Shown: positions 50,178-59,853, counted from the stretch's first letter. The stretch: 64,000 bases of DNA from Methylobacterium sp. FF17 (GCF_025813715.1 NZ_CP107532.1:5118001-5182000), one strand, 5' to 3'. Program-made: numbers and translations. Notes: generated by a model not told the origin, from the letters alone.

Positions 50178-51419
50178 TCAGAGGCGTGTGCCGAGGATCT
50201 CGGCGACCTGCGGGATGTCCTTGTCGCCCCGGCCGGAGAGGTTGAGCACCATGAGGTGGTCGGCCGGCTTCTGCGGCGCCAGTTCAAAGATCTTGGAGAG
50301 GGCGTGGGCCGGCTCCAGGGCCGGGATGATGCCCTCCAGCATCGAGCACAGCTTGAAGGCCTCCAGCGTCTCGGAATCGGTGGCGGAGAGGTAGGTCACC
50401 CGGCCCGCCTCGTGCAGCCAGGCGTGCTCGGGGCCGATGCCCGGATAGTCGAGGCCGGCCGAGATCGAGTGCGCGTCGGCGATCTGCCCGTCGGTATCCT
50501 GCAGCAGGTAGGTGCGGTTGCCGTGCAGCACGCCGGGCTTGCCGCCCGAGAGCGAGGCCGCGTGCAGGCCGCTGGCGATGCCGTGGCCCGCCGCCTCGAC
50601 GCCGTAGATCTGCACCTCGGGGTCGTCGAGGAAGGGGTGGAACAGGCCCATGGCGTTCGAGCCGCCGCCGATGCAGGCGACCAGCGAATCCGGCAGCCGG
50701 CCCTCCATCTCGAGCATCTGCTGCTTCGTCTCGCGCCCGATGATCGACTGGAAGTCGCGCACCATGGCCGGGTAGGGATGCGGTCCCGCCACCGTGCCGA
50801 TGCAGTAGAAGGTGTCGGCGACGTTGGTGACCCAGTCGCGCAGGGCCTCGTTCATCGCGTCCTTGAGGGTCTTCGTGCCCGACTGGACCGGCACCACCTC
50901 GGCGCCGAGCATCTTCATGCGGAACACGTTCGGTGCCTGGCGCGCCACGTCGACGGCGCCCATGTAGACCACGCATTTCAGGCCGAAGCGCGCGCAGAGG
51001 GTGGCGGTGGCGACCCCGTGCTGTCCGGCGCCCGTCTCGGCGATGATGCGCGGCTTGCCCATGCGGCGGGCCAGCATGATCTGGCCGAGCACGTTGTTCA
51101 CCTTGTGCGAGCCGGTGTGGTTCAACTCTTCCCGCTTAAAGAAGATCTTGGCGCCGTGCCCAGGGGCCGCCTGCGCGCGCAGGTGCTCCGTCATGCGCTC
51201 GGCGTAGTAGAGCGGGCTCGGCCGCCCGACATAGTGGGTGAGGTGGCTGTCCATCTCCGCCTGGAAGGCCGGATCGGCCTTGGCGGTTTCGTAGGCCGCC
51301 TCCAGGTCGAGGATCAGCGGCATCAGGGTCTCGGCCACGAAGCGTCCGCCGAAGATGCCGAAGCGGCCGCGCTCGTCCGGGCCGTTGCGGAACGAGTTCG
51401 GAGGGGGAGCGATGGTCAC
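50178..51419 (-). CDS. trpB: Tryptophan synthase beta chain
   Basis: 413 residues from GTG 51419, chosen because AAGGA lies eight bases upstream; an earlier GTG at 51440 is possible. TrpB joins indole and serine to form tryptophan with PLP. PLP Lys lies in [16 protein letters not shown] (about 106), the phosphate-binding loop in [10 protein letters not shown], and Glu in [13 protein letters not shown]. Length is as expected. trpF is about 220 bases upstream on the same strand. The expected trpA is not next downstream: a tRNA gene and IS remnants follow. Confidence 0.98.
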   Translation of the reverse strand: MTIAPPPNSFRNGPDERGRFGIFGGRFVAETLMPLILDLEAAYETAKADPAFQAEMDSHLTHYVGRPSPLYYAERMTEHLRAQAAPGHGAKIFFKREELNHTGSHKVNNVLGQIMLARRMGKPRIIAETGAGQHGVATATLCARFGLKCVVYMGAVDVARQAPNVFRMKMLGAEVVPVQSGTKTLKDAMNEALRDWVTNVADTFYCIGTVAGPHPYPAMVRDFQSIIGRETKQQMLEMEGRLPDSLVACIGGGSNAMGLFHPFLDDPEVQIYGVEAAGHGIASGLHAASLSGGKPGVLHGNRTYLLQDTDGQIADAHSISAGLDYPGIGPEHAWLHEAGRVTYLSATDSETLEAFKLCSMLEGIIPALEPAHALSKIFELAPQKPADHLMVLNLSGRGDKDIPQVAEILGTRL

Positions 51420-51554
51420 GGGCTTGGTCCTTGAAATCACGGGGTGCGCTTGGCGACACGCCTAGACCCGCACGGGGTCCGGCGACAATGCGGCCAACGC
51501 GCCGATCCTTGAGATCAGGGGTTTTCGCACGCGAATGCAAGGGTCTTGGGGCGA

Positions 51555-51608
51555 GAGTTCTTGAGCCGGAGTTCTTGAGCCGGAGTTCTTGAGCCGGAGT
51601 TCTCGGGC
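51555..51608. repeat. 14-bp tandem repeat between trpF and trpB
   Basis: GAGTTCTTGAGCCG is present in three exact head-to-tail copies from 51555 to 51596, with a partial fourth copy (GAGTTCTCGGGC) after it. The block is non-coding and lies between the trpF stop and the trpB start. Confidence 0.9.
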
Positions 51609-51640
51609 AAGCGGCGCGGGGCGCGGAGCCCCCTGCCCCG

Positions 51641-52279
51641 TCAGCGCCTGGCGGCCGCGATGAAGGCAGCGATCCGCTCCGGCGACTTCTCGCCCGGCTG
51701 GGTCTCGACGCCCGAGGAGACGTCCACCGCCCGCGCGCCGGTGCGGGCGAGCGCCTCCGCCACGGTCTCTGGGGTGAGGCCGCCCGAGAGCATGGTGCCC
51801 ACCGGAAGTTCCGCGCCGGTGAGGATGTCCCAGTCGAAAGCATGGCCGTTGCCGCCGGGCAGGGCCGCGCCGGGGGGCGCCTTGGCGTCGAGGAGGAGCC
51901 GGTCGGCGCCGGCATGAACCGCCACGGCGTCGAGGTCGGCGCGCGTCGCGATTCCGACCGCCTTCATCACCCGGCGCCCCGTCGCGGCGCGGATGGCGGC
52001 CACGCGCTCCGGGGTCTCGCGGCCGTGGAGCTGGATCCAGTCGGGGTCCAGGGCTTCGACCGACGCCGCCACCAGGGCGTCGTCGGGATCGACGAGGAGC
52101 ACCACCCGCTCGGTCCGCCCCCTGGCGCGCGCGGAGAGGACCCGGCCGGTCTCCAGGCTCACGTGGCGTGGGCTTCGTGCGAAGTGCACGAAGCCCACGA
52201 GGTCGGCGCCCGCCTCTAGGGCGGCGTCGAGGGTCGGCGCCGTGCTCAGCCCGCAGATCTTGATCGCGATGGCGGCCAT
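51641..52279 (-). CDS. trpF: Phosphoribosylanthranilate isomerase
   Basis: 212 residues, a TIM-barrel enzyme of tryptophan synthesis that converts N-(5-phosphoribosyl)anthranilate to its 1-deoxyribulose form. The catalytic Cys is in KICGLSTAPT (about 9), the general-acid Asp in RLLLDAKAPPGA (about 130), and phosphate-binding in MLSGGLTPETVAEA and AVDVSSGVE. It precedes trpB with about 220 bases between, and follows the LapA-type gene closely. Confidence 0.97.
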   Translation of the reverse strand: MAAIAIKICGLSTAPTLDAALEAGADLVGFVHFARSPRHVSLETGRVLSARARGRTERVVLLVDPDDALVAASVEALDPDWIQLHGRETPERVAAIRAATGRRVMKAVGIATRADLDAVAVHAGADRLLLDAKAPPGAALPGGNGHAFDWDILTGAELPVGTMLSGGLTPETVAEALARTGARAVDVSSGVETQPGEKSPERIAAFIAAARR

Positions 52280-52298
52280 GGTGGAACGCGTGTGGCCT

Positions 52299-52673
52299 TC
52301 AGCGCGGGGCCGGCAGGGCGACGCGGTCGGAGGCGTTGCGGTAGATGCCGTTCGGACCCTCGTTGGCCGGCGGCGGCGCGTAGGTCTTCAGGCGGGCGGT
52401 CTCGCTCTCCAGGCGGCGGATCTCGCGGCGGCGCTCGGCGCTGGTGCGGCGGGTGCCCGATTGCCCGAGCCAGGCGCCGCAGCCGCCCAGCAGCACCCCC
52501 AAGGCCACGGCGATGAACAGCAGGAGGTAGAGCGGCAGCGTCGCGCTGAAGACCGGCATGTCGGGCGAGAACGGATCGAACGAGATCCGAACCAGATCGC
52601 GGTTGGCGACCGCCAGGGCCACCACCAGGATCGCCACGGGAAGCAGCACCAGGCCCTTGAGGAAGCGGATCAT
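52299..52673 (-). CDS. lapA: LapA-domain membrane protein
   Basis: 124 residues, two membrane helices (about 5-24 and 45-67) and a cytoplasmic basic/helical tail with RRREIRRLESETARLKTYAP. The motif ANRDLVRISFDPF between the helices is diagnostic of DUF1049/LapA. In enterics LapA works with LapB in lipopolysaccharide assembly. It lies between ihfB and trpF with gaps of 19 and 38 bases, so all four genes could be one transcript. Confidence 0.92.
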   Translation of the reverse strand: MIRFLKGLVLLPVAILVVALAVANRDLVRISFDPFSPDMPVFSATLPLYLLLFIAVALGVLLGGCGAWLGQSGTRRTSAERRREIRRLESETARLKTYAPPPANEGPNGIYRNASDRVALPAPR

Positions 52674-52711
52674 CGCGGGAAACTCCGAAGCGTTGGGGAA
52701 CGGGGCGGCGG

Positions 52712-53026
52712 TCAGGAGGCGGAGGCGGCGTCCGCCTCACCGATGCCGGCCTCGTTGAGGCGAAGGCGCATCTCCTTGCCCGTCTTGAACACGGGGATGG
52801 CCTTCTCGGAGACGGCAACGGCCGCACCCGTGCGCGGGTTGCGCCCGCGCCGCGCATCGCGGCGCTTGACCGAGAAGGCGCCGAAGCCGCGCAGCTCGAC
52901 CCGGTCACCCCGGGCCAGGGCATCCGCGATGGTGTCGAGGATCGCGTTCACGAGGGTCTCGACGTCGCGCTGGTAGAGGTGCGGGTTCTGCTCGGCGATC
53001 TTGAGCACGAGCTCCGACTTGATCAT
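52712..53026 (-). CDS. ihfB: Integration host factor beta subunit
   Basis: 104 residues, HU/IHF fold. N-terminal [20 protein letters not shown], then [20 protein letters not shown] and the DNA-intercalating [10 protein letters not shown] loop are those of IHF-beta. The protein bends DNA with IHF-alpha. The normal 94-residue length is extended by an acidic/Ala-rich tail. The gene starts 52 bases after the sppA stop and precedes lapA. Confidence 0.96.
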   Translation of the reverse strand: MIKSELVLKIAEQNPHLYQRDVETLVNAILDTIADALARGDRVELRGFGAFSVKRRDARRGRNPRTGAAVAVSEKAIPVFKTGKEMRLRLNEAGIGEADAASAS

Positions 53027-53078
53027 GCGGGAACCTTCACGACGTCATGCACGAATGGGGTGGGGACGGGCCCGCGCT

Positions 53079-54065
53079 TCAGCGGGCGGCTTCCGCCGGC
53101 CCGGGGCGCCACAGGACCAGGAGACCGCCCTCGGCGAGCCCGGCCGTCTCGTCGCCGACCTGGCGCAGGCGAGCCGCGAGGCCGCCCAGGCCCGCGAGGT
53201 CGGCGCCGATTCCGAGGGCCGACCAGAGCCGGAAATCGCTCCTGGCCGTGGGCTTCCAGTCGAGCACCGGCAGGTCCTTGGCGACGCCCCGCTCCGCCTC
53301 GAGCCAGGCGATGGCCTGGCGCTCGCCGCCGACGCCGTCCACGAGCTTGAGGGGCACGCTCTGGCGCCCGCTGAAGACCCGGCCGTCGGAGACGCTGGCG
53401 AGCTCCTTGTCGGTGAGCTTGCGCCGGTCGGCCACCAGGCCCTTGAACCACGCGTAGGTGTCGCCGACCACCGAGGCCAGCGCCGCGCGCGCCTCCGGCG
53501 AGGTGGGCGAGAAGCCCGAGGGCTCGGCCTTCAGGGGTGCGGACTTCACCGATTCGACCTTGACCCCGACCTTGTCGAGGAGGCCCGAGACGTCGGGATA
53601 CTGGAACAGAACGCCGATGGAGCCGACCAGCGCCGTCTCGCGGGCCACGATGTGGTCGGCCGCGATCGCCGCGATGTAGGCGCCCGAGGCGGCCGTGCCG
53701 TCCACGAAGGCGACCATCGGCTTCTTCTCCGAGAGCGCCCGCAGGTTGCGGTAGAGTTCCTCGGAGCCGGTGGTGGTGCCGCCCGGCGAGGAGATCGAGA
53801 CCACGACGCCCTGGACGGCGTTCGAGTTCCGCACCCGCTCGATGAGCTTGGTGGTGGCCTCGCTGCCGGCGATGAAGCCGCCGAGCGAGATACGGGCGAT
53901 CTGCGGCCGCACGCTGCCGAGGCCGAGACCCTCGCTGCCGCTGCGCACCCGCAGGCCCACCGCACCGACCGCGACCACGAGGCCGCCGATGCCGACCACG
54001 CGCCACAGGGAGAGCTTGCGGCGCAGGCGCCGGCGATCGATCAGAAGTTCGGCATCCGCAGCCAT
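53079..54065 (-). CDS. sppA: Signal peptide peptidase SppA (36K type)
   Basis: 328 residues from ATG 54065. One membrane helix (about 21-40) anchors it; the ClpP-like serine protease domain faces the periplasm. The nucleophile Ser is in DGTAASGAY (about 127) and the base Lys in SAPLKAEPSG (about 179); spacing 52 matches the Bacillus enzyme. It degrades cleaved signal peptides. Followed on the same strand by ihfB, as in related genomes. Confidence 0.96.
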   Translation of the reverse strand: MAADAELLIDRRRLRRKLSLWRVVGIGGLVVAVGAVGLRVRSGSEGLGLGSVRPQIARISLGGFIAGSEATTKLIERVRNSNAVQGVVVSISSPGGTTTGSEELYRNLRALSEKKPMVAFVDGTAASGAYIAAIAADHIVARETALVGSIGVLFQYPDVSGLLDKVGVKVESVKSAPLKAEPSGFSPTSPEARAALASVVGDTYAWFKGLVADRRKLTDKELASVSDGRVFSGRQSVPLKLVDGVGGERQAIAWLEAERGVAKDLPVLDWKPTARSDFRLWSALGIGADLAGLGGLAARLRQVGDETAGLAEGGLLVLWRPGPAEAAR

Positions 54066-54346
54066 GCGCTGATTACGCTCCCTCGCGCGCCGGCTGCGCC
54101 GGCTGATTCTGTCCGGACCCGAGGGCCGGCATCGGCCCACATGCGTGCGCCTTCCGGTCCTTGTCCCACACTCCCCGCCGATTTGCACCAAGCCTTTGGT
54201 GCGGCACGCGTCCTTGCGCGAGACAGGGGCGGGACGCCGTCATATCCGCCGTCGTCGGCGCGATGACGGGCGCGTGTTCTAGCGCCGTCCGGCACGGACC
54301 GACAAGGGGTCTCCCATGGCGGCTCGCGTCGGGGGGAGCGCATGCG

Positions 54347-54382
54347 AAAACGCCCGCGCGGGAGGCGATCCCGCGCGGGCGT
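54347..54382 (-). terminator. Rho-independent terminator after rpsA
   Basis: On the minus strand a 13-pair stem CGCCCGCGCGGGA/TCCCGCGCGGGCG with a five-base loop is followed by TTTT. It lies 54 bases after the rpsA stop and separates rpsA from sppA. Confidence 0.85.
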
Positions 54383-54397
54383 CGTGGTCGTATCCCG

Positions 54398-54423
54398 GCC
54401 CCCGGTCCCGAAGGACCGGGGGC
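54398..54423 (-). repeat. Second strong hairpin just after rpsA
   Basis: GCCCCCGGTCC and GGACCGGGGGC flank a four-base loop (CGAA on plus, TTCG on minus, a stable tetraloop). It is 13 bases after the rpsA stop and before the terminator, so it may protect the mRNA 3' end. Confidence 0.8.
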
Positions 54424-54435
54424 TTGCCGAAGGGC

Positions 54436-56166
54436 TTAGTCCTGCGGCTCGTCCTTGTCGTCGCTGGTGCGGGCCTTCTTGAAGGCCGCGCCCAGGATCT
54501 CGCCCAGCGAAGCGCCCGAATCGGTCGAACCGAACTGGGCCATCGCCTCCTTCTCCTCGGCCATTTCGAGGGCCTTGATGGAGAGCTGGACCCGGCGCGC
54601 CTTGCGGTCGAACTGGATCACGCGGGCATCGAACTTCTCGCCGGCGGCGAAGCGCTCGGGGCGCTGGTCGCCACGGTCGCGGGCGAGTTCGGCGCGACGG
54701 ATGAAGGTGGTGAGGTCGGTATCGACGATCTTCACGTCGACGCCGGAATCCTTCACGTCCACCACTTCACAGGTCACGATCTGACCCTTCTTGAGGTCAC
54801 CCGCTTCCGTGAAGGGGTCGCCGCCGAGCTGCTTCACGCCGAGCGAGATGCGCTCCTTCTCGACATCGACGTCGAGAACCTGGGCGCGCAGCATGTCGCC
54901 CTTCTTGAACTCCTCGATGACCTGCTCGCCGGGACGGTTCCAGTCGAGATCCGACAGGTGGACCATGCCGTCGACATCGCCGTCGAGGCCGATGAACAGG
55001 CCGAACTCGGTCTTGTTCTTGACCTCGCCCTCGACCTCGGAGCCCACCGGATGCTGCTGGGCGAAGGCCTCCCAGGGGTTCTGGAGGGTCTGCTTGAGGC
55101 CGAGCGAGATGCGGCGCTTGACCGGATCGACCTCGAGGATCTGCACTTCCACTTCCTGCGAGGTGGAGACGATCTTGCCCGGATGGACGTTCTTCTTCGT
55201 CCAGGACATCTCGGAGACGTGGATCAGGCCCTCGATCCCCGGCTCCAGCTCCACGAAGGCGCCGTAATCGGTGATGTTGGTGACACGGCCCTTGAGCTTG
55301 GCGTCGACGGGGTAGCGCTGGGCGATGCCCTCCCACGGATCGGCGAGCAGCTGCTTGATGCCGAGCGAGATGCGGTGGGTCTCGTGATTGATCTTGATGA
55401 TCTTGACCTTGACCGTCTGGCCGATGGTCACGACCTCGGACGGGTGGTTCACGCGGCGCCACGCCATGTCGGTGACGTGGAGCAGGCCGTCGATGCCGCC
55501 GAGATCGACGAAGGCGCCGTACTCGGTAATGTTCTTGACGACGCCGTCGATGACCTGGCCTTCCTCAAGGTTGGCCACCAGCTCGGAGCGCTGCTCGGCG
55601 CGGCTCTCCTCGAGGACGGTGCGGCGCGACACGACGATGTTGCCGCGGCGGCGATCCATCTTGAGGATCTGGAAGGGCTGGGGGGTGCCCAGCAGGGGCG
55701 TGACGTCGCGCACGGGGCGGATGTCCACCTGGGAGCGCGGCAGGAACGCCACGGCGCCGTCGAGGTCGACGGTGTAGCCGCCCTTGACCTGGTTGAAGAT
55801 CGCGCCGGTGACGCGCTCGTTGGCCTCGAAGGCCTTCTCGAGCTTGACCCAGCTCTCCTCGCGGCGCGCCTTGTCGCGCGAGATCACGGCTTCGCCGAGC
55901 GCATTCTCGATGCGGTCGACATAGACCTCGACCTCGTCGCCGACGGCGAGTTCGCCTTCGCGGCCGGGGCCGTTGAATTCCTTGAGAGCGACACGGCCTT
56001 CCGTCTTGGCGCCGATGTCGATGACGGCCACGTCCTTCTCGATCGCAACGACGCGACCCTTGACGACGGACCCTTCGGTGATCTCGTGCTGGAGGAAGGA
56101 CTCCTCGAGCAGGGCCGCGAAATCGTCGCGGCTCGGGCTACGCTGCAGGGCGTTACCAGCGGTCAT
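54436..56166 (-). CDS. rpsA: 30S ribosomal protein S1
   Basis: 576 residues with six S1 RNA-binding repeats. Typical parts include EGSVVKGRVVAIEKDVAVID (repeat 1), NITEYGAFVDLGGIDGLLHV (repeat 3), NITDYGAFVELEPGIEGLIH (repeat 4) and NKTEFGLFIGLDGDVDGMVH (repeat 5), plus an acidic C-terminal tail. It binds mRNA at the ribosome and helps initiation. Size agrees with the alphaproteobacterial form. It is a single gene with its own terminator. Confidence 0.98.
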   Translation of the reverse strand: MTAGNALQRSPSRDDFAALLEESFLQHEITEGSVVKGRVVAIEKDVAVIDIGAKTEGRVALKEFNGPGREGELAVGDEVEVYVDRIENALGEAVISRDKARREESWVKLEKAFEANERVTGAIFNQVKGGYTVDLDGAVAFLPRSQVDIRPVRDVTPLLGTPQPFQILKMDRRRGNIVVSRRTVLEESRAEQRSELVANLEEGQVIDGVVKNITEYGAFVDLGGIDGLLHVTDMAWRRVNHPSEVVTIGQTVKVKIIKINHETHRISLGIKQLLADPWEGIAQRYPVDAKLKGRVTNITDYGAFVELEPGIEGLIHVSEMSWTKKNVHPGKIVSTSQEVEVQILEVDPVKRRISLGLKQTLQNPWEAFAQQHPVGSEVEGEVKNKTEFGLFIGLDGDVDGMVHLSDLDWNRPGEQVIEEFKKGDMLRAQVLDVDVEKERISLGVKQLGGDPFTEAGDLKKGQIVTCEVVDVKDSGVDVKIVDTDLTTFIRRAELARDRGDQRPERFAAGEKFDARVIQFDRKARRVQLSIKALEMAEEKEAMAQFGSTDSGASLGEILGAAFKKARTSDDKDEPQD

Positions 56167-56525
56167 TCTGTCTCCTGACAGGCCTCATCGGGAGGCCGGC
56201 ATCGGCGGCTCGTGTGACGGGGCGCCCTCGACGTCGCCGCCCGGGGTCGCTGACCCGACGGGCTCAACCTCCCGGACAGGAGGGCCGACGCGTTCTCAAA
56301 CGATGGTCGAGAGCGATCCTCCAACGGGCGCGAGACCCGGCGCAGGTGCCCGAGCCGTATCGAGTCCGAACGGAGAACCGGCGTGGCATAGCCGATCGCG
56401 GCGCGTCGGGCAACCGTCCGCGCGCTGCCGCGTCCGGTCTCTCCGGAACGATCGGCGCGGCAGGCCCGCAACGCGAAGGGGCCGCGCCAGCCGGCGCGGC
56501 CCCCCTGCATCGCCGGTGCTCGGGT
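56167..56525. other. Region between rpsA and the phosphatase gene
   Basis: About 360 bases. The left part should be the rpsA promoter and leader; the right part has the phosphatase terminator (56478-56503). Frames here are antisense or unlikely. Nothing else is seen. Confidence 0.45.
56478..56503 (-). terminator. GC hairpin terminating the alkaline phosphatase gene
   Basis: GGGGCCGCGCC and GGCGCGGCCCC form an eleven-pair stem with a four-base loop 22 bases after the phosphatase stop. There is only a short T stretch, so efficiency is uncertain. Confidence 0.65.
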
Positions 56526-59500
56526 TCAGGCGATGGTGCCGTAGCCGAAGGTGCCGTCGTTGAGGACGGCGCGGTTCTCGACCAGACCGTACTGCAGATA
56601 GTGCTGCATCGGGTTGAGCCCCGCCTGCGCCACGTCGCCGTTGACCGCAAGGTATTCCGAGCTGTCGAAGTCGGCGGAGGGATCGCGGCCTTCCTTCCAG
56701 CCGTAGGTGTCGTAGTGGCCGAGCGGGTTGATGCCCGCCGCCGCGACGTCGCCGTAGGCGGCCAGATACCCCTTGGTGTCGAACACCGCGTTCGGATCGC
56801 GGCCTTCCTTCCAGCCATCGGTGTCGAAGTGCTGGCGGGCGAAGGCGAAGGTGTCGCTCGCGCCCGTGCTCTGCGCGACCTGCAGCACGTCGGCATTGGC
56901 GAGCAGGTAGAACTCGGCGTCGAACCCGGCCTTGATGTCGGCGGCCTTGCCGACCGCGTCGAAGATGGCGCGGCCTTCGGCCTGGCCGTACTGGAGGTAG
57001 TGCTCCAGCGGGTTCAGCCCGGCGTCCCGCACGTCCGTGTGGCGGGCGAGATAGAACTCGTTGTCGAAGCGCGCGCCCGGGTCGCGGCCCTCCTTGAAGC
57101 CGGACTGCTGGTACTGGGTGAGCGCCTCGGCCCCGGACTTCACCACGTCGGCGTTCACGCCGAGATAGCCCTTGGTGGAGAAGAAGGCGTTGGGGTCGCG
57201 GCCCTCGGCGGCACCGTAGGCGGCGTAGTGCGCATCCGCATCCTGGCCGGCGGCGAGCACATCCCGGTTGGTCAGGAGGTAGTACAGGTCGTCGACCAGG
57301 GGGTTGCCGTCCGCCGTGTCGATCATGCGATCGCTGAACTGGAACTGCTCGATGCCGATCAGGGTATCGGTACCGTCGGCCCCGGAGATGGTGACGAATC
57401 CGTTCGCATCCCGGCCGAGCGCGACGGAGCCGACGGTCCCGGTGAAGATCACCCGGTCCACCCCGTCTCCGCCGACGATCCGGTCGTTGCCCGCACCGCC
57501 GATGAAGCTGTCCGTGCCGCCCGCCCCGTTGAGGGTGTCGTTGCCGGCGCCTCCCACGAGGAAGTCCGCGGCGCTGCCGCCCGTCACGGTGTCGTTGCCC
57601 TGGCCGGCATTGACGTAGTGGCTCTGATCCACACGGCCGCTGAGCGGTACGAGGGTGTCGTTGCCCGAGGTGCCGAGCGCCACGACCCGGAAGCCGTCTC
57701 CGCGCTGCGTTCCCGCGACGAGGTCGCGCACGTCGAAGGTGAGGCCATCGGTCGTCGCCACGAAGGCGAGGCCCTCGTCGTCGATGCGGGTGACGGCGCC
57801 GGTGAGCGTGTCCCCCGCGCCTTCGGCCTGAAGCCGCACGGCGAGGCCGCCATCCTGGTTCGCGCCGGTCAGCCCGTCATTGGCCGTGCCGTTGCCGACC
57901 TCGGCCGAGGTGAAGGTGAGGCGCACTTGGCCCGCCGCCGCCGCCGAGACCTCGACGCGGTCGCTGCCCTCGCCGAGGTCGATCCGGTCGGTACCGTCGG
58001 TGCTGACGTTGAACAGGGCGGTGTCGTTGCCCGCGCCGCCCGAGAGGGCATCGTCGCCGAGGCCGCCATGCATGACGTCGTTGCCGAGGCCGCCGACCAG
58101 GGTGTCGTTGCCGCCGCGACCGTCGATGACGTCGTTGCCGGCGAGCCCGTCCAGGGTCTCGCCCACCTCCGAGCCGATCAGGTTGTCGTTGCCGGTGGTC
58201 ACCGGCGTCGCGCCGAGGCGGGCCTGGGCCAGCAGGTAATCGCCGAGTTCGGCCTCATCGGTGAAGGCGCGGCCGCTGCCGAGGGCCTGGCCCCGGGCGT
58301 CGGTGAAGGCGTCGGTCTGGTCGGCCAGCTGCGTCAGCTGGGCCGAACCCGCGCCGGCGGCGAAGAGCGGGATGACCTGGTTCGAGTGATTGGTCGAGAA
58401 GAACAGGCCCTCCGGCACACCGTCGCCGTTCCGGTCGGGCTGGACCGCCTGGTAGGGGATCGTGGCGCCCTCGGGGCCGAAGAACAGGTGGTCGTGGTCG
58501 GCCGTGACGATGAGCAGCGTGTCCTCGAAGGTCGCCTTGCTGGTGGGCGCGTTGATGTAGTCGACGACCGACTTCACGGCGTTGTTGAAGTCGATGTATT
58601 CCTCGATCATCCGGCCGCGATTGTTCGCGTGCATCGCCCGGTCGACGGCGCCGCCCTCGATCATCAGGTAGAGGCCGTCAGGATCGGCGTTGAGCTTGTT
58701 GAGCGCGGCCAGCGACAGTTCGGAGAGCGTCGCGGAGGATTCGAGCCGCGGCACGCTGAACGGGATCTCGGTGGTGTTGGCGGCGGCCGCGCCCGAGCGG
58801 TTGAAGTTGTTGCTGGTGAAGGCCTTCGAGATCATCGCGAGGCGCTCGGAGGTCGGGGCGCCGGTGGCCGCCGCCTGGATCGCGGCGCGGTCCTGAAGCA
58901 GGTTCCAGGTCGCGCCGTCCTGCGACTGGTAGCTGTCGGCCTTGAGGCCGTTCCAGAGGTCGGCGCCGATCCAGGTGTAGTCGGCAGTGGTCCGGAGGCG
59001 GCCGTTGTCGTCATAATCCGGATTGCCGGTGCCGGCGATCACGTCGAGGGTGCCGGCCCCGAACATCTCCTGGGCGATCTGGTTGGCGTTGGAGCGCGCG
59101 ATGTTGTGCGCGCCGCCCGTCGCCGAGGGGGTCGCGTCGCTGAACTGCACCGTGGTGACGACGCCGGTGGCCTTGCCCTGCTGCTTGGCGAGCTCGGCGA
59201 TCGAGAACAGTTCCGCGCCGTTGCCGTCCACGTCGATGGCGTTGTTGTAGGTCTTGTCGCCCGTGGCGATGGACGAGGCGGTGTTGCCCGAATCCGGATA
59301 GGTGCTGCGGTTCCACTCGTAGCCCGCGAAGGCGCGGGGCTGGCCGTTCGGATCGAGGCCCGAGACGGGGGTGAAGTCGTAGTTCTTGGCCGGGTCGTAG
59401 ACCACGGCCGGGTTCTGGGCGAGCCCGGTTTCGCCGGGCACGGGGGTCGTGCGGTTGTCGAGGGGATAGACCGACTGCGCCGTGGCGGTGAAGCTCGCCC

Positions 59501-59651
59501 CGTCGGCGATCAGCACCTTGCCGGCGGCGCCCGCGCGCGCATCGCCGTCCGCGAGGCCCTTCAGGTAGAGCCGGGTGGCTTCCAGGGTGTTGTACCCCGC
59601 GCCATCGGCGATCATCACGATGACGTTCTTGACGGAGCCCGCATTGGCCAT
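56526..59651 (-). CDS. Secreted alkaline phosphatase with RTX and C-terminal repeats
   Basis: 1041 residues from ATG 59651. The first 440 form a PhoA-type catalytic domain: metal Asp in VIVMIADGAGYN (16), nucleophile Ser in YPDSGNTASS (121), and metal residues in VTADHDHLFF and TNHSNQVIPL. There is no signal peptide, but RTX calcium repeats follow (GLAGNDVIDGRGGNDTLVGG near 475 and GGAGNDTLNGAGG near 690), as in type I-secreted enzymes. The last 250 residues hold six copies of a unit with YL-x-x-N-x-DV-x-x-AG-x-x-PL-x-HY-x-x-YG-x-x-EGRDP. It should free phosphate from organic esters outside the cell. A combination of the three parts is unusual but coherent. Confidence 0.92.
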   Translation of the reverse strand: MANAGSVKNVIVMIADGAGYNTLEATRLYLKGLADGDARAGAAGKVLIADGASFTATAQSVYPLDNRTTPVPGETGLAQNPAVVYDPAKNYDFTPVSGLDPNGQPRAFAGYEWNRSTYPDSGNTASSIATGDKTYNNAIDVDGNGAELFSIAELAKQQGKATGVVTTVQFSDATPSATGGAHNIARSNANQIAQEMFGAGTLDVIAGTGNPDYDDNGRLRTTADYTWIGADLWNGLKADSYQSQDGATWNLLQDRAAIQAAATGAPTSERLAMISKAFTSNNFNRSGAAAANTTEIPFSVPRLESSATLSELSLAALNKLNADPDGLYLMIEGGAVDRAMHANNRGRMIEEYIDFNNAVKSVVDYINAPTSKATFEDTLLIVTADHDHLFFGPEGATIPYQAVQPDRNGDGVPEGLFFSTNHSNQVIPLFAAGAGSAQLTQLADQTDAFTDARGQALGSGRAFTDEAELGDYLLAQARLGATPVTTGNDNLIGSEVGETLDGLAGNDVIDGRGGNDTLVGGLGNDVMHGGLGDDALSGGAGNDTALFNVSTDGTDRIDLGEGSDRVEVSAAAAGQVRLTFTSAEVGNGTANDGLTGANQDGGLAVRLQAEGAGDTLTGAVTRIDDEGLAFVATTDGLTFDVRDLVAGTQRGDGFRVVALGTSGNDTLVPLSGRVDQSHYVNAGQGNDTVTGGSAADFLVGGAGNDTLNGAGGTDSFIGGAGNDRIVGGDGVDRVIFTGTVGSVALGRDANGFVTISGADGTDTLIGIEQFQFSDRMIDTADGNPLVDDLYYLLTNRDVLAAGQDADAHYAAYGAAEGRDPNAFFSTKGYLGVNADVVKSGAEALTQYQQSGFKEGRDPGARFDNEFYLARHTDVRDAGLNPLEHYLQYGQAEGRAIFDAVGKAADIKAGFDAEFYLLANADVLQVAQSTGASDTFAFARQHFDTDGWKEGRDPNAVFDTKGYLAAYGDVAAAGINPLGHYDTYGWKEGRDPSADFDSSEYLAVNGDVAQAGLNPMQHYLQYGLVENRAVLNDGTFGYGTIA

Positions 59652-59853
59652 GTCGACGCTTCCCTCTCCCACAGCGCGGATGCCGGTCGGGTTCGCCGCC
59701 GGATGCCGAGTTCCGTGGAGTTATTCGCAAGCGTGCGACGGCCGGATGACTGCGGAGACAAAGAGAAACATTTTGAACGCGGGAAGCGAACACGGTTTCG
59801 TGTGCACGGCCCCGATCCGCGATCCGGCGGGGATCGGGTGGCCTGAACGCGAA

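Noticed and set aside
54316..56178. A 620-codon plus-strand open frame opposite rpsA
   Set aside because: rpsA on the minus strand is certain; the plus translation is repetitive because it mirrors S1 repeats.
56214..59846. A 1210-codon plus-strand open frame opposite the phosphatase
   Set aside because: Gly/Val/Arg/Glu-rich translation without domain; the opposite strand has catalytic, RTX and repeat motifs. It is a shadow frame.
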